From positions 310,001-374,000 of the forward strand of contig NZ_AUHV01000004.1 of NCBI RefSeq assembly GCF_000423365.1: DNA of 64,000 bases. Direction: 5' to 3'. The notes beneath the pieces were generated by a model. That model did not search any database. It saw nothing but the letters and a program-made list of their open reading frames with translations, and was not told the DNA's origin. This document shows positions 57,288 to 64,000 of the stretch, one piece after another. Source of the DNA: Maritalea myrionectae DSM 19524. GTDB taxonomy: Bacteria > Pseudomonadota > Alphaproteobacteria > Rhizobiales > Devosiaceae. The position numbers and the translations under genes are program-made. Numbering within the stretch: the first letter of the stretch is position 1; each line of letters begins with the position of its first letter.

Positions 57288-57321
57288 AAAAAAGGCCGCT
57301 CAAGTGAGCGGCCTTTTTTTT
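57288..57321. terminator. Bidirectional Rho-independent terminator
   Basis: Stem GGCCGCTCA (57294-57302) pairs with TGAGCGGCC (57305-57313), with a run of As before it and a run of Ts after it. It serves the secreted-protein gene on the + strand and ssb on the - strand. Confidence 0.93.
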
Positions 57322-57336
57322 CGATCATTCGATGGA

Positions 57337-57819
57337 TCAAAACGGGATATCATCATCCATATCACCGGCATCGAAGGATGGTGCATTGGCTTGTGGCCGA
57401 CCACCGCCGCCTTGATTATTATCGCCGTAAGACGAACCACCTTGACCACCGGCGCCTGCATTGTCGCCGCGCCCACCGAGCATGGTCAGGGTTGAGTTAA
57501 AGCCTTGCAACACGATTTCAGTCGAATAGCGATCATTGCCATCCTGATCTTGCCATTTGCGCGTTTGCAATTGGCCCTCAATATAGACTGTCGAGCCCTT
57601 TTTCAGATATTGCTCGGCCACGCGGCAAAGACCTTCACTAAAGATCACAACGCGGTGCCATTCTGTCCGCTCGCGCTGTTCGCCGCTGTTCTTATCGCGC
57701 CAACGCTCTGAAGTGGCAATGCGCAGATTAACAATCGGGCGTCCATCGTTGGTGCTGCGCACTTCCGGGTCAGCCCCAAGATTACCAACCAAAATTACCT
57801 TATTTACACTGCCTGCCAT
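57337..57819 (-). CDS. ssb: Single-stranded DNA-binding protein
   Basis: Coats single-stranded DNA in replication and repair. The OB-fold begins [19 protein letters not shown] and includes [23 protein letters not shown] glycine-rich linker leads to the acidic protein-interaction tip DDDIPF. ATG 57819 gives 160 aa and has AGGGA about 9 nt upstream; the longer in-frame ORF to 57879 adds 20 residues before the conserved start. It is divergent from uvrA, as is common in alphaproteobacteria. Confidence 0.96.
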   Translation of the reverse strand: MAGSVNKVILVGNLGADPEVRSTNDGRPIVNLRIATSERWRDKNSGEQRERTEWHRVVIFSEGLCRVAEQYLKKGSTVYIEGQLQTRKWQDQDGNDRYSTEIVLQGFNSTLTMLGGRGDNAGAGGQGGSSYGDNNQGGGGRPQANAPSFDAGDMDDDIPF

Positions 57820-57953
57820 CGTATTTTCCCTTTCAGGCGTCATATTGGAAATGTCGCCAATATGTGCATCCAATTTCAAAACTCAATCGTAGCTTTTATG
57901 TGCACAACACGCCAAAAGAATGAAGGAGTGTTTCTCACTCATCCACAATCCAC

Positions 57954-57985
57954 TTGACGTATCTTTATTTGTTCTATTTATGTTC
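57954..57985 (+). promoter_or_regulatory. Probable LexA (SOS) box and promoter between ssb and uvrA
   Basis: GTTC at 57971-57974 and GTTC at 57982-57985 are separated by seven bases, matching the alphaproteobacterial LexA operator GTTC-N7-GTTC. A -35-like TTGACG lies at 57954-57959, placing the box over the expected -10 region of a promoter reading toward uvrA. The rest of the 277-nt gap between the two start codons shows no gene. Confidence 0.75.
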
Positions 57986-58096
57986 TACACAAAAATGAGC
58001 AAAGTCAACTCTTGTGATTCATTTTTAAGCACCCTAGGTTGAGCAGCGCAGTTCAGTTTGAACGGATCAAGACGCAGTAACAAGCAGGAAGTCTAC

Positions 58097-60979
58097 ATGT
58101 CGAAATCGGCAATTAATAATCGCGAAATCACCATTCGTGGCGCCAAAGAACACAATCTCAAATCAGTTGATTTGGTCCTTCCGCGGGACGAATTGATTGT
58201 GATGACCGGCCTTTCAGGTTCGGGCAAATCATCGTTGGCGTTTGATACGATTTATGCCGAGGGACAACGCCGCTATGTGGAAAGCCTTTCCGCCTATGCG
58301 CGCCAATTCCTGGAGATGATGCAAAAGCCAGACGTTGAGCAAATTGACGGTCTGTCCCCTGCTATTTCGATCGAACAAAAAACCACGTCAAAGAACCCGC
58401 GCTCGACCGTGGGTACGGTCACAGAAATCTACGATTATCTGCGCTTGTTGTTCGCGCGCGTCGGCATCCCCTATTCGCCTGCGACCGGCTTGCCGATTGA
58501 AAGTCAAACCGTCACCCAAATGGTGGATAAGATTTTGGCGCTCGAGGAAGGCACTCGGCTCTACTTATTGGCGCCGATCGTGCGGGGCCGTAAAGGTGAA
58601 TACAAAAAGGAACTCGCCGGGTTGATGAAGCGCGGCTTTCAGCGTGTGCGAATTGATGGCGAGTTTTACGAAATCCCCGACGCCCCTGTGCTCGACAAAA
58701 AGTTTAAGCACAATATTGATGTGGTGGTGGACCGCATTGTCGTTTCTGGAGATATGCAGGCGCGGCTAGCAGAGAGTTTTGAAACGGCGTTGCAACTCGC
58801 TGAAGGCATTGCGATTGCCGAAATTGTCGCCAGCGAAGGCGAAAATACACAGATGGTGTTTTCAGAAAAGTTTGCTTGCCCTGTTTCAGGCTTCACCATC
58901 GCCGAAATTGAGCCGCGGCTGTTTTCCTTCAACAACCCTTTTGGTGCCTGTCCGAAATGTGATGGCTTGGGCGCGGAGGCAAAGGTTAGTGAAGACCTGG
59001 TGGTGCCAGACGAGACGCTCAGCTTAAAGAAAGGTGCGATTGCCCCTTGGTCACGCACATCAGCCCCCTATTATGCGCAAACATTAAAAGCCGTTTGTTC
59101 GGCCTATGGGGCATCGATGGACACGCCTTGGCAGGAGCTGAGTGCGGATGTGCGCCAAGCCGTGCTGCACGGCACTGGCGGCAAGGAGATCGAATTTGTT
59201 TATGACGACGGCTTGCGCTCCTACAAAACGCAAAAGGCGTTTGAAGGCGTTGTGGGCAATCTTACGCGCCGCTATCGCGAGACCGAAAGTGCGGGGATGC
59301 GCGAAGAGATTGAAAAATACATGTCTTCCGCTCCGTGTGATTCTTGTGGCGGCTATCGGTTGAAGCCGGAAGCGCTGGCTGTGAAAATCGATGGCAAACA
59401 TATCGGTGAGATTTCACAAAAATCTATTCGTGAGGCCCATGTTTGGTTTGAAAACATTTCAGCTAAACTGTCTGACACGCAAAAGGAAATTGGCGAACGG
59501 ATTTTGAAAGAAATTCGCGACCGCCTCAATTTCTTGGTTGATGTGGGCCTTGATTATCTGAGCCTTTCCCGGAACTCGGGGACCCTATCAGGCGGTGAAA
59601 GCCAGCGTATCCGGTTGGCGTCACAGATCGGTTCTGGTTTGACGGGCGTGCTTTATGTGTTGGACGAACCGTCCATTGGCCTGCACCAGCGAGACAATGC
59701 ACGCTTGCTCGAAACGCTGCGGCGGCTGCGCGATTTGGGCAATACGGTGATTGTGGTTGAGCACGATGAAGACGCAATCATGACCGCTGACCATGTGGTG
59801 GATATTGGCCCAGGTGCCGGTGTGCATGGCGGCGAGATCGTTGCCGAGGGCAAGCCACAGGACATTTTGAAACACAAAACCAGCCTCACGGGGCAATATT
59901 TGTCCGGCAAAATGGGCGTAAAGGTTCCGGCAGAGCGTCGCCCCATATCCGACACACGCAAAATCTCAGTTACTGGCGCAACAGGCAACAATTTGAAGAA
60001 TGTTGACGTGGATGTGCCTTTGGGCTGCTTTGTTGCGGTTACTGGGGTTTCTGGTGGTGGCAAGTCGACGCTGATCCTTGATACGATGTATGCGGGCATT
60101 GCGCGCAAACTGAACGGTGCGCGTCTAATGCCCGCCCCGCACGACCAATTGCTCGGTTTAGAGTTTTTGGACAAGGTGATCGATATTGACCAAAGCCCGA
60201 TTGGGCGGACACCACGCTCCAACCCCGCGACTTATACAGGCGCGTTTACGCCCATTCGCGAATGGTTTGCGGGTCTGCCGGAAGCCAAAGCCCGCGGCTA
60301 TGCTCCTGGTCGCTTTTCGTTCAACGTTAAAGGTGGTCGGTGTGAAGCCTGCCAAGGCGATGGCGTATTAAAAATCGAAATGCACTTCTTGCCTGATGTT
60401 TATGTCACTTGTGATGTTTGCCACGGCAAGCGTTATAATCGTGAGACGCTGGAAGTTCAGTTTAAGGGCAAGTCTATTTCCGATGTTTTGGAAATGACAG
60501 TAGATGAAGGCGTTGAGTTCTTTTCTGCCGTTCCGTCCATTCGCGATAAAATGGTGACCTTGCAGCGTGTGGGGCTGGGGTATGTCAAAATTGGGCAACC
60601 AGCCACAACCTTGTCGGGCGGCGAAGCGCAGCGGGTAAAGCTCTCCAAAGAATTGTCAAAGCGCGCCACAGGCCGCACGCTTTATGTGCTTGACGAGCCA
60701 ACCACTGGCTTGCACTTCCACGATGTGGCGAAGTTGCTTGAGGTGCTGCACGAATTGGTGGATCAAGGAAACACGGTCGTGGTGATTGAACACAATCTGG
60801 AAGTGGTCAAGACAGCCGATTGGGTGATTGACTTGGGGCCCGAAGGCGGCGACGGCGGCGGCGAGTTGGTGGCTGAAGGGCCGCCTGAGGCAATTATTGA
60901 CGAACCGCGCTCCCACACGGGCCATTTCTTGAAAGAATTATTGGCCCGTCGGCCATCAGCCCAAGATGCGGCGGAGTGA
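58097..60979 (+). CDS. uvrA: Excinuclease ABC subunit A
   Basis: The damage-sensing ATPase of nucleotide excision repair. ATG 58097 gives 960 aa and has AGGAAG 6-7 nt upstream; an earlier in-frame start at 58058 adds 13 residues. Two ABC modules are visible: Walker [10 protein letters not shown] and GVSGGGKST; signatures SGGESQR and SGGEAQR. The zinc segment in the second half is CEACQGDG and CDVCHGKR. The first zinc segment has CPVSG in place of CPxC, with CPKCDG after it. Regulation by LexA is likely from the upstream box. Confidence 0.97.
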   Translation: MSKSAINNREITIRGAKEHNLKSVDLVLPRDELIVMTGLSGSGKSSLAFDTIYAEGQRRYVESLSAYARQFLEMMQKPDVEQIDGLSPAISIEQKTTSKNPRSTVGTVTEIYDYLRLLFARVGIPYSPATGLPIESQTVTQMVDKILALEEGTRLYLLAPIVRGRKGEYKKELAGLMKRGFQRVRIDGEFYEIPDAPVLDKKFKHNIDVVVDRIVVSGDMQARLAESFETALQLAEGIAIAEIVASEGENTQMVFSEKFACPVSGFTIAEIEPRLFSFNNPFGACPKCDGLGAEAKVSEDLVVPDETLSLKKGAIAPWSRTSAPYYAQTLKAVCSAYGASMDTPWQELSADVRQAVLHGTGGKEIEFVYDDGLRSYKTQKAFEGVVGNLTRRYRETESAGMREEIEKYMSSAPCDSCGGYRLKPEALAVKIDGKHIGEISQKSIREAHVWFENISAKLSDTQKEIGERILKEIRDRLNFLVDVGLDYLSLSRNSGTLSGGESQRIRLASQIGSGLTGVLYVLDEPSIGLHQRDNARLLETLRRLRDLGNTVIVVEHDEDAIMTADHVVDIGPGAGVHGGEIVAEGKPQDILKHKTSLTGQYLSGKMGVKVPAERRPISDTRKISVTGATGNNLKNVDVDVPLGCFVAVTGVSGGGKSTLILDTMYAGIARKLNGARLMPAPHDQLLGLEFLDKVIDIDQSPIGRTPRSNPATYTGAFTPIREWFAGLPEAKARGYAPGRFSFNVKGGRCEACQGDGVLKIEMHFLPDVYVTCDVCHGKRYNRETLEVQFKGKSISDVLEMTVDEGVEFFSAVPSIRDKMVTLQRVGLGYVKIGQPATTLSGGEAQRVKLSKELSKRATGRTLYVLDEPTTGLHFHDVAKLLEVLHELVDQGNTVVVIEHNLEVVKTADWVIDLGPEGGDGGGELVAEGPPEAIIDEPRSHTGHFLKELLARRPSAQDAAE

Positions 60980-61019
60980 TCTAGCCTAACTCTCTTTCAT
61001 GACAATTATACCATTGGTG

Positions 61020-61053
61020 CATGCGGCTCACACATATCTGGGCCGCATGTTTT
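61020..61053 (+). terminator. Probable terminator downstream of uvrA
   Basis: CATGCGGC (61020-61027) pairs with GCCGCATG (61042-61049) around a 14-nt loop and is followed by TTTT. It lies 40 nt after the uvrA stop. Confidence 0.65.
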
Positions 61054-61123
61054 GCGTTTCGGGCGCGCCCGATGTGCAGGTACAATACCTCTGTATTTTA
61101 CAAAATTGCCACAGGAGCGCCCC

Positions 61124-61285
61124 ATGGCTCACCCTTTAATGACATCCCTTGAAGACCTTCTTCACTTCCGCCAAACCCTATTGGAACTGGATTGTAGCGT
61201 TACGGCTGAAAATGATCATCTCGGATTGTTTAAGCCTGAAATTCAAATTGACACAGGCCACGGCTCACGAAAAACCACTTCTTAA
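61124..61285 (+). CDS. Possible small protein, 53 aa, unknown
   Basis: A short reading frame with a well-placed ribosome binding site (AGGAG, 61113-61117, 6 nt before ATG). The protein begins MAHPLMTSLEDLLHFRQTL, is mildly acidic overall, and has no membrane segment or motif that I recognise. It stands alone between the uvrA terminator and the DUF1127 gene. The site and codon pattern support it, but no family was recognised. Confidence 0.5.
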   Translation: MAHPLMTSLEDLLHFRQTLLELDCSVTAENDHLGLFKPEIQIDTGHGSRKTTS

Positions 61286-61291
61286 CCAGCA

Positions 61292-61322
61292 TTGCAAAAA
61301 ACGCATAGGCGCGTTGCAAAAA
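61292..61322. repeat. Spaced direct repeat upstream of the DUF1127 gene
   Basis: TTGCAAAAA occurs at 61292-61300 and again at 61314-61322, 22 bp apart (about two helical turns). An inverted pair ACGC/GCGT lies between them. It is about 90 nt upstream of the DUF1127 start and could be a regulator site. Confidence 0.35.
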
Positions 61323-61404
61323 TACCGTCTACTCAAGTGCGATTAGCAAGCCTATATACAGGTCAACAAACGGAACACACCACTGCAAACCAAGGAGATG
61401 AGCA

Positions 61405-61554
61405 ATGGATTTTGGTAAAACTTTTCGCCGCTGGGCTTCATACCGCAAAACTGTTCGTGAACTGAGCGTTCTTGATGATCGTGAATTGAACGATTTGGGC
61501 ATTACACGCGGTGACATTCAGCCATTGGCACGTGAGCATGCTGAACGCATCTAA
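61405..61554 (+). CDS. DUF1127 (YjiS-like) small protein
   Basis: A 49-aa protein of the arginine-rich DUF1127 family, common in alphaproteobacteria. The typical pattern is seen: an amphipathic RRWASYRKTVRELSVLDDR helix, then ELNDLGITRGDI, then a short final helix. AAGGAG lies 7 nt before the ATG. Some family members are small regulators of phosphate, stress or carbohydrate functions through RNA or protein contacts; the role of this one is not known. A strong terminator follows 37 nt later, so it is a single-gene unit. Confidence 0.9.
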   Translation: MDFGKTFRRWASYRKTVRELSVLDDRELNDLGITRGDIQPLAREHAERI

Positions 61555-61591
61555 TGCGTTGAACACTCGACAAGACCTCCCGAATCTTTAA

Positions 61592-61620
61592 ACACCCGCC
61601 CTTTTCGCGGGTGTTTTTTT
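61592..61620 (+). terminator. Rho-independent terminator of the DUF1127 gene
   Basis: ACACCCGC (61592-61599) pairs with GCGGGTGT (61607-61614) across a seven-base loop and is followed by six more Ts. Confidence 0.92.
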
Positions 61621-61669
61621 ATGGCTGAATTTTGTTGCGTTCGCCCCAGTTTCCTTGCTAACTGCCCCC

Positions 61670-63055
61670 ATGACAGATCATTCAAAAATTCTACATATTG
61701 TTGGCGGCGGCCTAGCCGGTTCTGAAGCCGCATGGCAAGCCGCAGAGCTTGGCGTGCAAGTGGTGTTGCATGAAATGCGCCCTGTGCGCAAAACGGATGC
61801 ACACCAAACAGATGGCTTGGCCGAGTTGGTTTGTTCCAACTCATTTCGTTCGGATGACCACGAGCATAATGCCGTGGGTTTGCTGCATGAAGAAATGCGC
61901 CGCTGCAACTCCGTGATCATGGCGTCAGCGGATAAATCCAAGCTGCCTGCCGGCGGAGCGCTGGCGGTTGACCGGGATGTATTTTCCGATGCCGTCACAG
62001 CCCAGTTGGAAGCACACCCCAATATCACCATTGAGCGCAGCGAAGTTGACGGCTTGCCGCCAAAAGAGTGGCAACATGTGATCATCGCAACTGGGCCGCT
62101 CACCTCGCCAGCCTTGGCTGAAGGCATTCAGTCTGTCACCGGCGAAGATTCCCTTTCCTTTTTTGATGCGATTGCGCCGATCATTCATAAGGAAAGCATC
62201 AATTTTGATATTGTCTGGGCACAATCGCGATATGACAAACCTGGCCCTGGCGGCACAGGCGCTGACTATTTGAACTGCCCGATGGATGAAGCGCAGTACA
62301 ATGCGTTCGTCGATGCCTTGTTGGAAGGCGAAAAAACTGAGTTCAAAGAGTGGGAAAACGTCCCCTACTTTGATGGGTGTTTGCCGATTGAGGTGATGGC
62401 CGAGCGTGGACGCGAAACCTTGCGTTTTGGCCCCATGAAGCCAGTTGGCTTGACCAACCCCAACAATCCGGATGTGAAGCCACATGCCATCGTGCAGCTG
62501 CGCCAAGACAACGCGCTGGGCACCTTATGGAATATGGTTGGGTTTCAGACCAAGCTGAAATATGGCGCACAAGCCGAAATCTTACGCAAGATTCCCGGGT
62601 TAGAAGATGCCAAATTTGCCCGTCTTGGCGGCTTGCACAGGAACACGTTCCTCAATTCGCCCGCACTGCTGGATGAACAGCTTCGGCTAAAAGCTGATCC
62701 GCGCTTGCGCTTTGCTGGTCAAGTTACCGGCGTCGAGGGCTATGTTGAAAGCGCTGGGCTGGGCCTGGTTGTTGGTCGTTTGGCGGCAAACGAAATTTTG
62801 GGCCATCAAATTGATGCTCCGCCCAAAACCACCGCTTTGGGCGCGTTGGTGCACCACATTACGGGCGGACATTTGGCGGATGAGACAAATGGCATCAAGA
62901 GCTTTCAGCCGATGAATGTTAATTTTGGCCTGTTCCCGCCTGTAGAAGTGACAAAACCCGAAGGCGTGAAACGTTGGCGCGGCCCCGACCGGGGCAAGGC
63001 AAAAAAACGTGCAACGTCAGCGCGCGCCCTCGAACATTTAGAACAATGGCGCTAA
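61670..63055 (+). CDS. trmFO: Methylenetetrahydrofolate-tRNA (uracil-54-C5)-methyltransferase, FAD-dependent
   Basis: Makes ribothymidine 54 in tRNA using methylenetetrahydrofolate and reduced FAD. The N-terminal FAD site is [14 protein letters not shown], followed by EMRP and [10 protein letters not shown]. Later conserved stretches are [34 protein letters not shown] and [19 protein letters not shown] 61670 gives 461 aa; a TTG at 61655 would add five residues. There is no clear ribosome binding site. The stop overlaps the convergent DUF4153 gene by 4 nt. Confidence 0.96.
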   Translation: MTDHSKILHIVGGGLAGSEAAWQAAELGVQVVLHEMRPVRKTDAHQTDGLAELVCSNSFRSDDHEHNAVGLLHEEMRRCNSVIMASADKSKLPAGGALAVDRDVFSDAVTAQLEAHPNITIERSEVDGLPPKEWQHVIIATGPLTSPALAEGIQSVTGEDSLSFFDAIAPIIHKESINFDIVWAQSRYDKPGPGGTGADYLNCPMDEAQYNAFVDALLEGEKTEFKEWENVPYFDGCLPIEVMAERGRETLRFGPMKPVGLTNPNNPDVKPHAIVQLRQDNALGTLWNMVGFQTKLKYGAQAEILRKIPGLEDAKFARLGGLHRNTFLNSPALLDEQLRLKADPRLRFAGQVTGVEGYVESAGLGLVVGRLAANEILGHQIDAPPKTTALGALVHHITGGHLADETNGIKSFQPMNVNFGLFPPVEVTKPEGVKRWRGPDRGKAKKRATSARALEHLEQWR

Positions 63056-64000
63056 TCGGCGCCATTGGTTTGTTTTTCAAACACATAGAAATCCAAACGC
63101 ACGACTTTGCGCGCCATATCGGGGTCCATATCGATGTTGGCTTCATGCAGATTCAGATAGAGAGTATGCTCCGCGCCCGTGATTTTTATGGTGTTTTCCG
63201 GCATAGTGGTGACAGTTAGGTTTTGCTGATTGATCCAGGTGGTGAGGTCGTAGCGTGAGAATTGCACATCATCGCGCATCACGACCAAATCTTTGTCATC
63301 CATGCGGAATTCGTAAGGTCCAAGCTGCTGGCTGCAACAGGGCAATTCAACACGACCATAAAATTTGTAGGTCCCTGAGAGATCCAACGGCTCTTCATTG
63401 GTTAGCCGAACAAACTCAATCGGCCGGTTGTTTGGCACTATATCTGGAAGCCCCAGCAGCGCCGCGAATTTCTCACGCGAAATCTCGCCATCAAACTCAA
63501 ATCCTTTGATCTCAAGTTCTCTGGACAGTGCTGTGCGCCCTTCTTTCGAATTCAATAAATAGTTCGCCGCACCGCGAAGACGTTGGGCTGCCTCATCGTC
63601 GTCATCCGCCTCCTTCCATCGTTCGTAGTTTTGCTCAAAACGCGCGAGTTGATCGCGTATTGACCAAATCTCCAAATTGAAGGGCCCGAAGGAAACCAAA
63701 AGCAAAATGAGCGCTGCCAAAGCCGGTAAGAGCCGGATATCCAAGCGATTGAAGATGCCGACGCCCACAATCAAACTGGTCCACAACGCCCCCGCCAACA
63801 GCAATATTCGCTCTGGCGTAAGGCCATAGGCCGCGACGCGAATGTAGATCGCAATGATCAGCATGATCACCGGAACGATGGCCAGAAAGGGCCAGAAGCG
63901 CAGATATTTTGCCACAACGGGCTTTTCGCGCATGAATTTTGGATAAAGCAGCAGATGGTTGAGCCCAGCGACACATATGAAACCGATCACCATCCAACCA
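63052..64000 (-). CDS. DUF4153-type membrane protein (5' end outside window)
   Basis: The C-terminal 316 residues of a membrane protein whose frame runs off the right edge. It has two or three visible hydrophobic spans ([34 protein letters not shown]) and the DUF4153-like stretch [14 protein letters not shown]. The C-terminal half is soluble and mostly charged, with a CCSQQ motif. Function unknown. A methionine at 63993 could look like a start, but codons upstream of it stay open. Confidence 0.75.
   Translation of the reverse strand, partial: GWMVIGFICVAGLNHLLLYPKFMREKPVVAKYLRFWPFLAIVPVIMLIIAIYIRVAAYGLTPERILLLAGALWTSLIVGVGIFNRLDIRLLPALAALILLLVSFGPFNLEIWSIRDQLARFEQNYERWKEADDDDEAAQRLRGAANYLLNSKEGRTALSRELEIKGFEFDGEISREKFAALLGLPDIVPNNRPIEFVRLTNEEPLDLSGTYKFYGRVELPCCSQQLGPYEFRMDDKDLVVMRDDVQFSRYDLTTWINQQNLTVTTMPENTIKITGAEHTLYLNLHEANIDMDPDMARKVVRLDFYVFEKQTNGAD

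Noticed and set aside
58850-58980. UvrA first zinc segment reads CPVSG instead of CPxC
   Set aside because: I recall the same form in other alphaproteobacterial UvrA proteins, so it is probably normal for the lineage rather than a defect.

Overview
The window looks like a chromosomal segment of an alphaproteobacterium, most likely Hyphomicrobiales (Rhizobiales-like). The evidence is a GTTC-N7-GTTC SOS box between divergent ssb and uvrA, a folate-type TrmFO, a short DUF1127 protein, a DUF4153 membrane protein, and the gene order gyrA / LysE-type exporter / coaD / two cyclophilins / queA / tgt. Base composition looks close to 50% GC by eye and does not visibly change between regions. The genus is not determined.

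Region A (1-32918, + strand) is half of the window and is accessory. It holds five overlapping megasynthase genes, the first cut by the left edge. Their domain orders are: (1) C-A-T; (2) docking-C-A-T-C-A-T; (3) C-A-T-C-A-T-Cy-A-T-Ox; (4) docking-C-A-T-TE; (5) A-T-C-A-T-KS-KR-ACP-ACP-TE. Proteins 1-4 read as one collinear peptide line with a Pro-Cys step in which Cys is cyclised and probably oxidised to a thiazole, ending in a thioesterase. Protein 5 starts with an adenylation domain that has no condensation domain before it, ends in its own thioesterase, and carries a polyketide module without an acyltransferase. It looks like a second, self-contained line that would join a branched aliphatic amino acid to proline and extend the proline with a reduced C2 unit. 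Specificities were read by eye from the ten Stachelhaus positions and have not been checked computationally.

Region B (33005-39458, + strand) follows directly. It is a complete Dpp/Opp-type peptide import ABC transporter (binding protein, two permeases, two ATPases) with a LysR regulator at its end. Its position suggests co-transcription with the synthetases and possible import of their product or of a product-metal complex.

Region C (39687-45186) is a mixed set: a patatin-like lipoprotein, an MTA/SAH nucleosidase, an MFS transporter, a di-haem DUF1111 oxidoreductase and an EamA permease.

Region D (45248-54236, - strand) is core metabolism: pgi, tgt and queA (queuosine), two cyclophilins, coaD, a LysE exporter and gyrA, the last with its own terminator.

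Region E (54490-64000) has an RND/MMPL transporter coupled to a secreted 178-aa protein, ssb and uvrA with a shared SOS-type control region, two very small genes, trmFO and a truncated DUF4153 gene. I saw no tRNA, rRNA, CRISPR array, insertion sequence or phage gene.
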